Source: Parabacteroides sp. Marseille-P3160
GTDB lineage: Bacteria > Bacteroidota > Bacteroidia > Bacteroidales > Tannerellaceae
Assembly: GCF_900162725.1 (NCBI RefSeq)
Contig: NZ_LT799418.1
Span: 3,368,589 to 3,415,498 of the forward strand
Length of the DNA: 46,910 nucleotides
Direction: 5' to 3'
Position numbers and translations under genes: made by a program. The notes under the pieces were generated by a model. It did no database searches. It worked only from the letters and a program-made list of their open reading frames with translations, and was not told where the DNA came from. Position 1 is the stretch's first letter. Each line of letters begins with the position of its first letter. Below are positions 24,861-34,504 of the stretch, in pieces.

Positions 24861-25937
24861 TTACCGGCTCACCCCTTGCATCAAACCATTCGGTCGATAG
24901 CGGGAAAAGGATATCAACAAGCCGATGACTTCCGAATAGTTTTTCTGACCGGAGGGGATGTTATTCCCTTTCAGAAACAGATTATAGGCGACGTCCTGCA
25001 TCTTTCCGATCACCGGATTATAACGCGCCTGCCAATAGGCGGCCTTATCCCGGTAGGCGACTTTGACTTCGGAGCGGATGCAATCCGTCCATTCGCCGAA
25101 CTCCTTTTCCCCCAGCAATCGGCAAGCGTTGTCGAGGACGTAAGGCAACAGCGAAAAATATCCGCTGAAACGGATCGCCGGATCGTCGGCGCCCGTACAA
25201 ATCAGGTAGGCGCAGAGGTTGGCTTCCGCCTCGCTGCTGACTCCCAACACGTGCGCCATTTCATGGGCGCAGGTAAAAGGATATTGCTCGGGAAGCAGTT
25301 CACTGTTTATGTGATATTCGAGAAAGAAAGGGCCTATATAGCCCAGGACTCCCACTCCACTCATCAGGGAGGTAAACAGCATCGGTTTGGAACGGAGGTA
25401 AGCGTCCGGTTCTAAGAGATGGAAAGATTTCGCCAATGTCGGATAAAGCGCGCCGATCTCCTCTCGCACCTGTTCCCGGTCTAACGTAGGAACCGAGACA
25501 TAGGAGCGGTTCAGTTTCTCAGTATAATCCGTTAGGAAACTCCGGAACGAGTCGACTGTATAAGAAGCATAGGGTGTCTGTGTACGCCGGTAAAAATCCT
25601 GTCGGAAATAATTTAATCCCCAGGCCAAATAGAACCAGACGTAAACCCATGCCAGATATTCAACCATATTCAGCAATACCTTCCCAAAAGGTTTTCGCCG
25701 GAATAACGAGCAAACCAGATAAATGAGCAGCCCGGTTATACTACCGTAGATAAAACAATCGCCGATTGAAAAGGGGAAAAAAGAGGAAAAAGGGGTGAGA
25801 AGGGCGTAAAATAGCGGATAGATGCGGCGCGCATATACTTCCCCTCCCCCGGAAATCCCCATCACCACCCATAGGAGGATAAGTAGGGAGGCCAAGAGGA
25901 TAAGGCGGATGCGCCGCTTTCCCGACAGATTTATCAC
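24861..25937 (-). CDS. DUF3810 membrane protein with HExxH zinc-protease motif
   Basis: 358 residues if translation starts at the GTG at 25937, five bases after the metH stop. An ATG at 25973 inside the metH end is the alternative and adds 12 residues. Three membrane segments occupy roughly residues 8-125 (LILLASLLILLWVVMGI, FSIGDCFIYGSITGLLIYLV, EYLAWVYVWFYLAWGLNYF). The periplasmic or cytoplasmic domain carries H-E-M-A-H near residue 228 followed by SEAEANLCAYL, where E could be the third zinc ligand, as in gluzincin-like peptidases. Family DUF3810 has no established substrate. It is the last gene after metH. Confidence 0.85.
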   Translation of the reverse strand: MINLSGKRRIRLILLASLLILLWVVMGISGGGEVYARRIYPLFYALLTPFSSFFPFSIGDCFIYGSITGLLIYLVCSLFRRKPFGKVLLNMVEYLAWVYVWFYLAWGLNYFRQDFYRRTQTPYASYTVDSFRSFLTDYTEKLNRSYVSVPTLDREQVREEIGALYPTLAKSFHLLEPDAYLRSKPMLFTSLMSGVGVLGYIGPFFLEYHINSELLPEQYPFTCAHEMAHVLGVSSEAEANLCAYLICTGADDPAIRFSGYFSLLPYVLDNACRLLGEKEFGEWTDCIRSEVKVAYRDKAAYWQARYNPVIGKMQDVAYNLFLKGNNIPSGQKNYSEVIGLLISFSRYRPNGLMQGVSR

Positions 25938-25941
25938 GCCG

Positions 25942-28900
25942 TTAAATATTTTTATTGAGCATTCGCCGTGCATCTTCTTCAGGCAGGTTCCGCCGCGCAC
26001 AATAATCCTTCAACTGCTCCTCGTCGATCGGGCCGATCATGAAATAATTGGCATCCGGGTGAGCGAAATAGAGGCCGCTCACGGTAGCGGTAGGAACCAT
26101 CGCCCCGTTCTCCGTCAACTGAACTCCGATCTGCGAAAGATTCAGCAGCTTGTCCAAGGTGAAGATCTCCAACTGGTCCGGCAGAGAAGGATATCCGATC
26201 GCCGGACGGATGCCCTGGTATTTGCAACGGAAAAGGTCGGGAATAGAAAGGTTTTCGTCCCTGGAATATCCCCAATACTCACGGCGCACCTTCATGTGCA
26301 GGTATTCCGCCGCAGCCTCGGCCAAACGGTCGGTTACGGTCTGAAGCAGCATCGAACGGTACGGGTCGCCTTCCCCCTCGAATTTCTCCTCCCACTGGTC
26401 GGCGCCATAGCCTGCCGTCACACAGAAAGCTCCGAGATAGTCCGTACGTCCGTCAGATTTCGGAAGGATGAAATCCGCCAGTGATTTATAGAAGTTATCC
26501 TTCGTCCGTGACTGTTGTCTCAGGACCGGTAAGGTTTCGTCGCCGATCAGGATCGTATCGCCGTCGCTTACGGACGGAAAGAATCCATAGACCGCCTTGC
26601 AGAAGTCGACCTTCTCCTCCACCAACTGCTTCAGCAAGTCCTGCGCATCGAAATACAGGCTCATTGCCTGCTCCGCTTTTTCGCGATCCTTCTTCGGGAA
26701 TTCGTCCAGCCAGGCTTGGCGTCCGCTTTCGCTGGGTTCCACGTTTGTCAGGTCACTGTACTTGCCGTTCATTTTCCAGGTAGTAAAAAAGAAAGGCCAA
26801 TGGATATAGGGAATGATCACTTCCAAGGGAATGGAAGGAATCAACTGCACTCCCGATTGCGAAGGGATAAGCGGTGCATAAGACTGCCAGTCAACCGGCT
26901 GCGGATGCTGCCGCGCTTCGGCCAGGGAGACCAGTTTTACCTCTTTCTTCTCAAAAGAAAGCCGCAACCTTTCGTATTCCGCATTAGTTTCGGCAATATA
27001 ACGCTCTTTTGTCGCCGGATTCAGCATTTTCGCCGCAATGAGCGGATTCTGGGAAGCATCCAGGGCGTGAAAGACCGGGGATTTATAATGTGGGGCGATC
27101 TTCAAGGCCGTATGAAGGCGGGAAGTCGTTGCCCCGCCGACCATAATCGGTATTTTCAAGCCGGCCTCCTGCATCAGGTCAGTGACATGTACCATCTCGT
27201 CAAGCGAAGGAGTAATCAGGCCGGAAAGGCAGACAAAGTCCGGTTTTTCCTTGATCGCCGTCTGAACGATTTTCTCGGCCGGAACCATCACGCCGAGGTC
27301 TATCACCTCATAGTTGTTGCACGCCAAAACGATCGATACGATATTTTTCCCGATATCATGCACGTCTCCTTTCACCGTGGCGAAAACCATCTTACCGGCT
27401 TTGGCCGAAGCGGCGGCCGACTTTTCCGCCTCGATGGCTGGCTGCAGGATGGCGACTGCCTTTTTCATCGTACGAGCTGTCTTGACAACCTGGGGAAGGA
27501 ACATTTTTCCATCGCCGAACAGGTCGCCCACCTTGTTCATTCCCTTCATCAATGGGCCGTCTATGATTTCAATCGCGCGGCTATATTTTTGTAAAGCCTC
27601 CTGGAGGTCGGTTTCCAGAAAATCCCCGATTCCTTTTATCAGGGCATGTTCCAGGCGTTCATCTACCGGAAGCTTGCGCCAGGCATCTCTTTCCGGAGAG
27701 ATCCCGTTGCCGGCGGAGCCTTCCTTTTCCTGCAGTTCCTGCGCATAAGCGGTCAGTTCTTCAGCGGCTTCCGGACGACGGGCGAGTATCAAATCTTCCA
27801 GCAACGTACGGAAACCCGGTTCGATATCCCCAAACCGGACCGAAGTTGCCGGATTGACGATCCCCATATCCATTCCCTGTTCAATCGCATAATGCAGGAA
27901 AACCGTGTGCATTGCTTCACGCAGGAAGTTGTTGCCTCGGAAGGAAAAAGACAGGTTGCTGACTCCTCCGCTCACCTTCGCTCCCGGAAGGTTCTTCTTG
28001 ATCCATTCGACGGCGCGGATAAAATCCAGTCCGTAGCCGTTATGTTCTTCCATACCGGTCGAAATGGCCAGTACGTTAGGATCGAAGATAATATCTTCCG
28101 GATTGAAGCCCACTTTGTCGACCAACAAACGGTACGCTCGCTCGCAGACAGCGATCTTCCGTTCGAAGACATCGGCCTGACCGGTTTCGTCGAAGGCCAT
28201 GACAACCGCGGCAGCTCCCAACTGGCGAACGCGCGCCGCATGTTGCAGGAAGACTTCCTCCCCTTCCTTCAGGCTGATGGAATTCACGATGCTTTTCCCT
28301 TGTACGCACATCAATGCGTTTTCGATCACCTCCCATTTGGAGGAATCGATCATCACAGGTACGCGGGAGATATCGGGCTCGGCGGCTATCAGGTTCAGGA
28401 AGGTCGTCATTTCCTTTTGTGCGTCCAGCAGGCCGTCGTCCATATTGATATCAATGATGTCTGCACCGTCGTCAATCTGCTTGCGGGCAATGGTCAGCGC
28501 TTCTTCGTAATTACCTTCTTTGATCAGCCGGAGAAACTTACGGGAACCGGCCACATTGCACCGTTCGCCGATTTTAACGAAAGGAGTTCCCTCTTTGATT
28601 TCCAGTAACTCGAGCCCGGACAGCCATAAGGATTTCGGGCGGGCGACGGGGACATGAGGCTTGGAACCTTTCAGCAAGCCGGGATAATAAGCGATATGCG
28701 CCGGGGTCGTACCGCAGCACCCTCCGATAATGTTGACTAACTGTTCTTCAATAAAGGGCCGGACATGCCCGGCCATCTTTTCCGGCGTCTCGTCATAGGC
28801 TCCGAAGCTATTCGGCAGTCCCGCATTCGGGTGGGTACTGATATAATAAGGCGCAATCGCGGCCAACTCTTCCAGGTACGGCCGTATCTCAGCCGCTCCG

Positions 28901-29643
28901 AAGGAACAGTTCAAACCGACGGATACGATATTCGTATTCTGTACGGAAGCAAGGAATGCCGCCAGTGTCTGGCCGGAAAAGGTGCGCCCTCCCAAGCCGG
29001 TCAGCGTGAGGGAAAGCATGATCGGAAGGTCCAGGTTCTTCTCTTTCATTACCGTATCGGCCGCTTCCAGCCCTGCCTTGACATTCAGGGTATCAAATGT
29101 TGTCTCGAAAAGGATGATATCCACGCCTCCGTCCACCAGGCCTTCGACCTGCTCTTTATAGGCGCGGTATAGATCCATATAGGTTACCGCCCGGTAAGCC
29201 GGATCGCTCACGTCCGGGCTCATCGAAGCCGTCTTGTTAGTCGGCCCGATCGAGCCGGCGATGAAGACTGTCCGCTCCGGATGTTCCTTCGTATAATCAT
29301 CGACGAGGGCGCGGGATAATTTTCCGGCTGCCAGATTCATCTCACGGACATAGCTCTGCATCCCGTAATCTTCCATGGAAATGGCGTTCGCATTGAACGT
29401 ATTGGTGGAAAAGATATCCGCCCCGGCGTCCAGGTATTGCCGGTGAATGGAGGCAATGATCTCCGGTTGGGTGATGCAAAGCAGGTCATTGTTTCCCTTG
29501 AGGGAACCGGGAAAGTCGGCAAACCGCTCCCCGCGATAGTCCGCTTCGCTTAGTTTAAATCCTTGGATCATGGTTCCCATCCCACCATCCAGTATCAATA
29601 TACGCTCCTGAAGGAGCTTAATAAATGCTTCTCTTTTTGTCAT
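25942..29643 (-). CDS. metH: Cobalamin-dependent methionine synthase
   Basis: 1233 residues, full length. It methylates homocysteine to methionine using methyl-tetrahydrofolate and cobalamin. All four modules are present: homocysteine domain (1-~330, zinc Cys in VGLNCSFG and [13 protein letters not shown]), pterin domain (~350-610, [16 protein letters not shown]), cobalamin cap and binding domain (~650-890, [11 protein letters not shown] near residue 760 with the cobalt-ligand His), and the reactivation domain that binds AdoMet (~900-1233, [14 protein letters not shown]). The start ATG follows the smpB stop by 54 bases, and DUF3810 follows directly. No B12 riboswitch fits in the short gap before it. 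Confidence 0.98.
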   Translation of the reverse strand: MTKREAFIKLLQERILILDGGMGTMIQGFKLSEADYRGERFADFPGSLKGNNDLLCITQPEIIASIHRQYLDAGADIFSTNTFNANAISMEDYGMQSYVREMNLAAGKLSRALVDDYTKEHPERTVFIAGSIGPTNKTASMSPDVSDPAYRAVTYMDLYRAYKEQVEGLVDGGVDIILFETTFDTLNVKAGLEAADTVMKEKNLDLPIMLSLTLTGLGGRTFSGQTLAAFLASVQNTNIVSVGLNCSFGAAEIRPYLEELAAIAPYYISTHPNAGLPNSFGAYDETPEKMAGHVRPFIEEQLVNIIGGCCGTTPAHIAYYPGLLKGSKPHVPVARPKSLWLSGLELLEIKEGTPFVKIGERCNVAGSRKFLRLIKEGNYEEALTIARKQIDDGADIIDINMDDGLLDAQKEMTTFLNLIAAEPDISRVPVMIDSSKWEVIENALMCVQGKSIVNSISLKEGEEVFLQHAARVRQLGAAAVVMAFDETGQADVFERKIAVCERAYRLLVDKVGFNPEDIIFDPNVLAISTGMEEHNGYGLDFIRAVEWIKKNLPGAKVSGGVSNLSFSFRGNNFLREAMHTVFLHYAIEQGMDMGIVNPATSVRFGDIEPGFRTLLEDLILARRPEAAEELTAYAQELQEKEGSAGNGISPERDAWRKLPVDERLEHALIKGIGDFLETDLQEALQKYSRAIEIIDGPLMKGMNKVGDLFGDGKMFLPQVVKTARTMKKAVAILQPAIEAEKSAAASAKAGKMVFATVKGDVHDIGKNIVSIVLACNNYEVIDLGVMVPAEKIVQTAIKEKPDFVCLSGLITPSLDEMVHVTDLMQEAGLKIPIMVGGATTSRLHTALKIAPHYKSPVFHALDASQNPLIAAKMLNPATKERYIAETNAEYERLRLSFEKKEVKLVSLAEARQHPQPVDWQSYAPLIPSQSGVQLIPSIPLEVIIPYIHWPFFFTTWKMNGKYSDLTNVEPSESGRQAWLDEFPKKDREKAEQAMSLYFDAQDLLKQLVEEKVDFCKAVYGFFPSVSDGDTILIGDETLPVLRQQSRTKDNFYKSLADFILPKSDGRTDYLGAFCVTAGYGADQWEEKFEGEGDPYRSMLLQTVTDRLAEAAAEYLHMKVRREYWGYSRDENLSIPDLFRCKYQGIRPAIGYPSLPDQLEIFTLDKLLNLSQIGVQLTENGAMVPTATVSGLYFAHPDANYFMIGPIDEEQLKDYCARRNLPEEDARRMLNKNI

Positions 29644-29697
29644 AGCGATGGATGTTGATAACTACTCACCAATGAGTATAAAAATCACTCTTCCCTT

Positions 29698-30159
29698 TTA
29701 ATGTTTAAAAGCGCGGTCCATCTCCCGTTTGTCATCACGTTCCCTGATGGACTCCCGCTTGTCATATTCTTTTTTACCTTTGGCAATGGCAACGATAACC
29801 TTAGCCAATCCTTTTTCATTAATAAACAATTTCGTCGGCACAATGGTAAAGCCGGCGTTTTTCGATTCGCCCTCTATTTTCTTTATCTCCTTCTTATTCA
29901 ATAACAATTTCCGGTCGCGGCGGGCAGAATGGTTATTATACGTCCCATAAAAATATTCCGCAATATACATATTCTTTACCCATACTTCGCCCCGCTCCAC
30001 GATGCAGAAAGTATCCACAAGGCTCGCCTTCCCGAGGCGGACGGATTTGATCTCCGTACCGGTCAGGACAATCCCCGCAACGAAGGTATCCAGCAACTCG
30101 TAATCAAAAGTCGCTTTCTTATTCTTGATTTGTATATTATTACTGATTTTCTCTTTCAT
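29698..30159 (-). CDS. smpB: SsrA-binding protein SmpB
   Basis: 153 residues, the usual length. SmpB binds tmRNA and delivers it to stalled ribosomes for trans-translation. Family motifs: [40 protein letters not shown], and the basic C-terminal tail [19 protein letters not shown], which folds in the ribosome mRNA channel. It starts 12 bases after the Yip1 gene and precedes metH, forming a probable four-gene transcript. Confidence 0.97.
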   Translation of the reverse strand: MKEKISNNIQIKNKKATFDYELLDTFVAGIVLTGTEIKSVRLGKASLVDTFCIVERGEVWVKNMYIAEYFYGTYNNHSARRDRKLLLNKKEIKKIEGESKNAGFTIVPTKLFINEKGLAKVIVAIAKGKKEYDKRESIRERDDKREMDRAFKH

Positions 30160-30171
30160 GATTATTAGTTA

Positions 30172-30738
30172 TCAAAAACGCAAGCCCGGCATCAGCAGGA
30201 ATAAAAGCGAGCCGATCAATAACGGCGTCAACAAGATAATGGCGGTTGCGATAGCCACAAATTTCATCCGATCCTTTTCGCTCACTCCCATATACGGCTC
30301 TGCTCCCTCCCAGACAATCATGACGGTATACAACACAAATATCTGAAGAAAAAAGAATTCGGGAAGCAACGTCAGCACAATATTTAATGCAAACATCAGG
30401 GAAGAAGAATATCCGACAAAACGCTGGCAAAGTTTCATGTCTTTTTCTTGGTTGAAAAAGCTACGCCAGGCTTCATTCAGGAAATAGGCGCCCAGATAAA
30501 ATCCTCCGGCAGTCGTCACAAACGCCTTGATGGCAGATTTCAACGCCAATTGAAAATCAAACTCCTTCCGCGTAAATAATACGCCGAGAAAAGCGGCTAT
30601 CGTAATAAGAGCTATGATCGGATAAATAAAACGGCGCAGAAAATCACCGTCCTTATCCTTCCGCAGACTTAACGCCTCCCAAGCTTTTGCCGGACGGGAA
30701 GTCAGTTCAATAACCCACTTTAATATCTCTTTATACAT
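30172..30738 (-). CDS. Yip1-family inner-membrane protein
   Basis: 188 residues with five hydrophobic segments: IYPIIALITIAAFLGVLF, AFVTTAGGFYLGAYFLN, SLMFALNIVLTLLPEFFFLQ, FVLYTVMIVWEGAEPYMGVS and FVAIATAIILLTPLLIG. The N-terminal SRPAKAWEAL matches the P-x-x-W element found before the first membrane segment in bacterial Yip1-domain proteins. Function unknown; membrane organisation is the usual guess. It has its own promoter box at 30760 and leads the smpB-metH transcript. Confidence 0.8.
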   Translation of the reverse strand: MYKEILKWVIELTSRPAKAWEALSLRKDKDGDFLRRFIYPIIALITIAAFLGVLFTRKEFDFQLALKSAIKAFVTTAGGFYLGAYFLNEAWRSFFNQEKDMKLCQRFVGYSSSLMFALNIVLTLLPEFFFLQIFVLYTVMIVWEGAEPYMGVSEKDRMKFVAIATAIILLTPLLIGSLLFLLMPGLRF

Positions 30739-30759
30739 ATTTATCTTGACTATAGGCTA

Positions 30760-30767
30760 CAAAAGTA
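30760..30767 (-). promoter_or_regulatory. -7 box of the Yip1-smpB-metH transcript
   Basis: On the minus strand TACTTTTG, a full TAnnTTTG match 22 bases before the start codon at 30738. Confidence 0.55.
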
Positions 30768-30788
30768 TAAAATAAGCAGCTATAATCT

Positions 30789-31583
30789 TTATTTCACCCG
30801 AAATAAAAGAGAATCGGTCGTGCTCCATGTCAGGCGCAGGGTATCATTTTCCACTTTTGCTGCAGACAAATAGCGGATATTGAAATAAAATTCGGAGCGT
30901 CCCTTTGCCGCCTCATCCGTCTCAATCTGATCCATAAACGACTTTATATCAAATGCATTGGGGGAAACAGCCGTCAGGGTACGCGTGGAATCATTAGGAT
31001 CTTTCTGTAACCATTCGATCGTCGAACGAAGATAAAGCGTATAAAGGCTTTTCCCGTTCGTGTCGCTCATCCGGTTCTCCGGATCGTAGGAAAGAATCCA
31101 GTTGGAAGCCTGTTCGGGGTATTTTCGGTAAGAGGTAAAGAGTATCAAACGCCCTCTGTCATGATAAGCATAAGAGGCCCCTATCGGATTCGCGATAAGC
31201 TGCTCGTTCTCATAAACCAATGCCGTATCGGAAGCCGGCAGCTCCCGGATCACTCCCCGGTCTATCGGAATGACATCCAGCATTCTGACAGTCTTATACC
31301 CGTTCGCATCCACCGAAGCCGGGGAATTCTCCGAACTTAAGGTGTCGATATTGAAATTGATCAGGTAACAACTATCCTTTCGCAACTCCGTATCAAAGCG
31401 GGGGTCATAAATCGTTCCGTAGCCGTAGAGCTCCATCAACTGCTTTCCAGATGCAAGGTCATCAACCACCACGCCGATTTGATTTGCGACCATCTTACCT
31501 TCGTATTCCCCATTCCCGCAAGAATTAATCAAGAGCAAACCAAGGCATGCAAATAGGACCAAACTATATTTTTTTCTTTTCAT
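30789..31583 (-). CDS. NigD-like lipoprotein (copy 1)
   Basis: 264 residues from the ATG at 31583, which gives a proper lipoprotein signal (MKRKKYSLVLFACLGLLLIN, then S-C); a longer frame upstream would bury it. The body matches the NigD-like family: YGTIYDPRFDTELRKDSCYL, then an ANGYKTVRMLDVIPID element, and a second domain with NWILSYDPE and LYTLYLRSTIEW. It is a tandem paralogue of the next upstream gene, with the same order of blocks. A TACCTTTG box at 31605 gives it its own promoter after the terminator of its neighbour. Role inferred: envelope stress or vesicle-related lipoprotein under the adjacent ECF sigma factor. Confidence 0.8.
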   Translation of the reverse strand: MKRKKYSLVLFACLGLLLINSCGNGEYEGKMVANQIGVVVDDLASGKQLMELYGYGTIYDPRFDTELRKDSCYLINFNIDTLSSENSPASVDANGYKTVRMLDVIPIDRGVIRELPASDTALVYENEQLIANPIGASYAYHDRGRLILFTSYRKYPEQASNWILSYDPENRMSDTNGKSLYTLYLRSTIEWLQKDPNDSTRTLTAVSPNAFDIKSFMDQIETDEAAKGRSEFYFNIRYLSAAKVENDTLRLTWSTTDSLLFRVK

Positions 31584-31604
31584 TCCGGACCCTTTAACCA
31601 GGAA

Positions 31605-31612
31605 CAAAGGTA
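31605..31612 (-). promoter_or_regulatory. -7 box of NigD-like copy 1
   Basis: On the minus strand TACCTTTG, 21 bases before the start codon. It lies within the T-rich tail of the upstream gene's terminator. Confidence 0.5.
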
Positions 31613-31648
31613 AAACAAAAAAAGGGACAACCCAACAGCCGTCCCTTT
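31613..31648 (-). terminator. Terminator behind NigD-like copy 2
   Basis: Stem AAAGGGAC (31621-31628) with GTCCCTTT (31641-31648) and a 12-base loop. On the minus strand the stem is followed by a run of seven T, then GTTTT. Confidence 0.8.
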
Positions 31649-31677
31649 CCAAATTCTACTAATCTCCGAATAAGCTC

Positions 31678-32478
31678 TTATTCCTCTTTGGTTACGCCAA
31701 AGCCCATCAAGCCGGATTGCCCCCAGGTGGCGACGCCATCCTTTATACTTTTAATATAATTTATGCGAAAATAAAAGGCTCCAGCCGAATTGTTTTGCTC
31801 AGCTTGATTGATCTGATCAACATAACCTTTTATGTAATAAGCATTGATAGGAGCAAAATCTTCCGAAGGAGTAGAGCCCTCTTTTGTAATCGTTGCCCGA
31901 AGATAAAGATCATAGACGTGCTTTCCATCCACTTCGACCATCGATGATGATACTGATCCGTTATAAGATAACTCCCAAGCCGTTTCCTGTTTATTCAAAC
32001 CCGTGAAGTAGGATTGAATAAAGGCATAACCGTTTACATAGAAAAACATGTACTGACCCTCTCCGGAGCTGACGATGGCACTTGTCAAGGCTTGTTCGTC
32101 CGGATAGACTTCCGTTGTATCTCTTATGGAAGAAAAAGTCATGCCCTTTTCTATAAGAGTAGGACTAGCCAATAAATCAACCGTATAATAACCGTTTGCC
32201 GCTGCCTGTCCGTTACTGTTTTCCACCCGGTCTTGATTTAGCGTAAAACTAACCAGATAGCAACCGCCTTCTTGAAAATTCGAGGAGTTATCGAAAATCG
32301 GATTATAGATCGGTCCGTATCCTGTATCCATAACATTTTTAAATGTCTTCATATCGAATCGGATTACCCCGGGCTGGTTGTTTAATGAAATTTGATTGTC
32401 CCCATCTCCCAGGCACGAGGTAAACATCATCATAATAGCAACAAGGAAGGTTGCTCCATACAATACTTTCTTTTTCAT
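31678..32478 (-). CDS. NigD-like lipoprotein (copy 2)
   Basis: 266 residues with lipobox FTSC at Cys22 and an acidic C-L-G-D-G-D follow-up. NigD-family blocks: GYGPIYNPIFDNSSNFQEGG, CYLVSFTLNQDRVE, ANGYYTVDLLASPTLIEKG, TAWELSYNGS and VYDLYLRATIT, and a C-terminal strand pair AFYFRINYIKSI. Copy 1 aligns block by block (GYG.IY.P.FD, CYL..F, ANGY.TV, YDLYLR.TI, FYF.I.Y). It follows the anti-sigma gene after 48 bases without a visible promoter or terminator between them, so it is likely part of the sigma-factor operon. The molecular function of NigD-like proteins is not known. Confidence 0.8.
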   Translation of the reverse strand: MKKKVLYGATFLVAIMMMFTSCLGDGDNQISLNNQPGVIRFDMKTFKNVMDTGYGPIYNPIFDNSSNFQEGGCYLVSFTLNQDRVENSNGQAAANGYYTVDLLASPTLIEKGMTFSSIRDTTEVYPDEQALTSAIVSSGEGQYMFFYVNGYAFIQSYFTGLNKQETAWELSYNGSVSSSMVEVDGKHVYDLYLRATITKEGSTPSEDFAPINAYYIKGYVDQINQAEQNNSAGAFYFRINYIKSIKDGVATWGQSGLMGFGVTKEE

Positions 32479-32526
32479 TGTCTGATTTTTAATTTGTGAT
32501 TTCTATTCTGTTATTATTGTTATTAT

Positions 32527-33807
32527 TTAAAAGCCCAGCCGTAAGCCGACCTGCATGTTTACATCAAAAGGTTTCTCGGTACGAATCGTTTCGATGGAAC
32601 TTCCGTTATCGAAATAATAGATCGCTCCGCCTTCGACATATGCACTGACAAAACGCAGGATGGGATAGCTGATTCCAACCCTTGTATTGATGGAAAACTG
32701 CCATGGCTTCATATGTATTTTTTCACTGTCCATCCCGATTATCTCTTCCCCCGAATAGATTTTAGTCTTCAATGTTCCGGTCAGTTTATATTCCGAAAGG
32801 AAACCGGCCGTCCCATAAAGTTGGAAACGTTGCCATTCCGCTATCTTATAAGTGATGCCCAACGGAATGCCCAGATAGTGTATCTTCTGTTTCAATTCGG
32901 CATGATACTCCTTATTGGTTTCCCATTCGGAAGACAACATAGTATAAGTCAATCCGCTTTGCAAAGCCCAACGGTCCGTTAAGGAATAACTGACCCCTAA
33001 ACCGAACGAAAGAGATCTCTTATGTTCTATATTCGTCTTCGGAGCTTCCTGATCCGTATAAAAATTCGGGGAATTCAGAAACTCCAGTTGTTTATCCATC
33101 TGCGGTATATTGCTGCTTTTCAATACGAAACCACTCACCAACTGATCCGTTCCGGTTGAATAGCTTCCGGCTCCCATGCCAAAGCCCCATCTTTTACGTT
33201 TACCGGCTTTCTGCCCGGCGTCCAAGGCGTCCGCAATCAACGGCCGGCTTTCCGTAGAAGAAATAACAGGAGTTGCAGGCTTATCTTCCTTTTCTTTGGT
33301 AACCTCCTCCTCTTTCTCCTTCATCCTTCCGGACGATTCCGCAACTCTTTCAACCGCATCGATTGCCTTCACAGCCGGTTCCGCCTTTCGGTCCGCCGGC
33401 GCCAACGACCGCTTTACTACAGAATAGGTTTGAACGTTCGAAAGTTGTTTCTCCACTTTGTCCGGCTGTCCGGACTCGGCCAACAATTCTTTAGCGCCGG
33501 AAGAAACAGCTCCTGTAGCCGTTTCCGGCTGCGGCGTTGCAGGCGGTTGCTTTAACAGCTCCATTTCGGCAACGGTGACAGGCTCGGAAGTCTTCATCAT
33601 ATAATAATAAATCTCTCCCGAAGCAATCAGCAAGAGAATAACAGCGGCTGCAACCCAATAGCGACGGAAGCGATGTATCGGAACGGTTCTTCCACCTTGC
33701 GGCAACCGCTCGGCAATAGCCTCCCAATCCCCAGGATCCGTTTCAGCTTCGAAATTGTGTAATTTCGAACGAAATATATCATCAAATTCGTCTCTCTCTT
33801 TTTTCAT
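32527..33807 (-). CDS. Probable dual-membrane-spanning anti-sigma factor (Dma type)
   Basis: 426 residues. Residues 1-45 are a short cytoplasmic segment of anti-sigma type (KERDEFDDIFRSKLHNFE, DWEAIAERLP). One inner-membrane segment follows at about 49-70 (YWVAAAVILLLIASGEIYYY). Residues ~75-205 are a Pro/Glu/Lys/Ala-rich periplasmic linker. Residues ~205-426 are an outer-membrane beta-barrel with eight or so strands (RSLSFGLGVSYSLTDRWALQ, YLGIPLGITYKI, FQLYGTAGFL, NTRVGISYPI) ending in the BAM signal QVGLRLGF. One chain thus appears to cross both membranes, as described for Dma1 of B. thetaiotaomicron. It lies 3 bases after the ECF sigma gene, its likely target. Alternative: processing separates barrel and anti-sigma part. 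Confidence 0.82.
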   Translation of the reverse strand: MKKERDEFDDIFRSKLHNFEAETDPGDWEAIAERLPQGGRTVPIHRFRRYWVAAAVILLLIASGEIYYYMMKTSEPVTVAEMELLKQPPATPQPETATGAVSSGAKELLAESGQPDKVEKQLSNVQTYSVVKRSLAPADRKAEPAVKAIDAVERVAESSGRMKEKEEEVTKEKEDKPATPVISSTESRPLIADALDAGQKAGKRKRWGFGMGAGSYSTGTDQLVSGFVLKSSNIPQMDKQLEFLNSPNFYTDQEAPKTNIEHKRSLSFGLGVSYSLTDRWALQSGLTYTMLSSEWETNKEYHAELKQKIHYLGIPLGITYKIAEWQRFQLYGTAGFLSEYKLTGTLKTKIYSGEEIIGMDSEKIHMKPWQFSINTRVGISYPILRFVSAYVEGGAIYYFDNGSSIETIRTEKPFDVNMQVGLRLGF

Positions 33808-33810
33808 CTT

Positions 33811-34338
33811 CTATTGTAAGGCATTTACCTTCATCTGTAATAGTTGTCTCGCTCTCGCATACTGCGACCGCGAGGTACTTTCCGTAATATGCAATATTTC
33901 ACTGATCTCCTTATGCGAATAACCTTCGATCGCATATAAATTAAACACGACCCGGAAACCGGGGGGAAGCGCTTCTATCAACTTTATCAGGTCGGCAGCC
34001 GAAAGCTTCGAAATGGTAGAAGCATCCGGTTCGACCAGTTCCCAGGAATGATCCAGATCATCCGCTTCGCGCAGGACATCCGACTTACGTAGATATTCCA
34101 GCGCCGTATTTACCATAATCTTACGCATCCAACCTTCAAATGAACCTTCTCCCGAATAGGAGTCCAGATGGATAAAGATCTTTATGAAACCCTCTTGTAA
34201 AATATCCTTTGCTGTTTCCCTGTCGTTCACGTAACGCAGGCAAACACCGAGCATCTTACGGGAGTATGTTTCATAGAGCTCTTTCTGAGCCAACCGATTC
34301 CCCTTCCGACAACCTGCTATCAGTTGCTGTTCATTCAT
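33811..34338 (-). CDS. ECF-type RNA polymerase sigma factor
   Basis: 175 residues. Region 2 is visible in YSRKMLGVCLRYVNDRETAKDI with the following LQEGFIKIF, and WMRKIMVNTALEYLRK; region 4 in ALPPGFRVVFNLYAIEGYSHK, then EISEILHITESTSRSQYARAR, the helix-turn-helix that reads the -35-like element. It directs RNA polymerase to an envelope-response regulon. The next gene, 3 bases away, encodes the membrane anti-sigma factor that would hold it inactive. The sequence looks like the ECF21-type group of Bacteroidota; assignment to that group needs a profile comparison. Confidence 0.93.
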   Translation of the reverse strand: MNEQQLIAGCRKGNRLAQKELYETYSRKMLGVCLRYVNDRETAKDILQEGFIKIFIHLDSYSGEGSFEGWMRKIMVNTALEYLRKSDVLREADDLDHSWELVEPDASTISKLSAADLIKLIEALPPGFRVVFNLYAIEGYSHKEISEILHITESTSRSQYARARQLLQMKVNALQ

Positions 34339-34465
34339 TCAGTCCAGATCAATCGGGCGATAAGGACCTCTGCCCTATTGCCCTTTATTCTTAAGATGTT
34401 TTTATTTTTCAAAACGCTGCATTGGTTCGAAAAAAAGTTTTTTTCTTTTTTCTCTCTGCCACATG

Positions 34466-34473
34466 CAAAGTTA
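34466..34473 (-). promoter_or_regulatory. Candidate -7 box of the sigma-factor operon
   Basis: On the minus strand TAACTTTG, a full TAnnTTTG match. It would give a leader of roughly 120 bases before the sigma gene, which is rather long. A second, ECF-dependent promoter closer to the gene is possible but I cannot pick one out. Confidence 0.45.
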
Positions 34474-34504
34474 TATTTTTTTCAACGAATAAGATTAATT
34501 ACAG

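Noticed and set aside
25822-29172. Several plus-strand frames of 100-320 codons
   Set aside because: They lie opposite metH and the DUF3810 gene and show no recognisable protein.
29644-29697. Cobalamin or SAM riboswitch before metH
   Set aside because: The gap to smpB is 54 bases, far too short for either; only a small hairpin-like ACTCA/TGAGT is seen.
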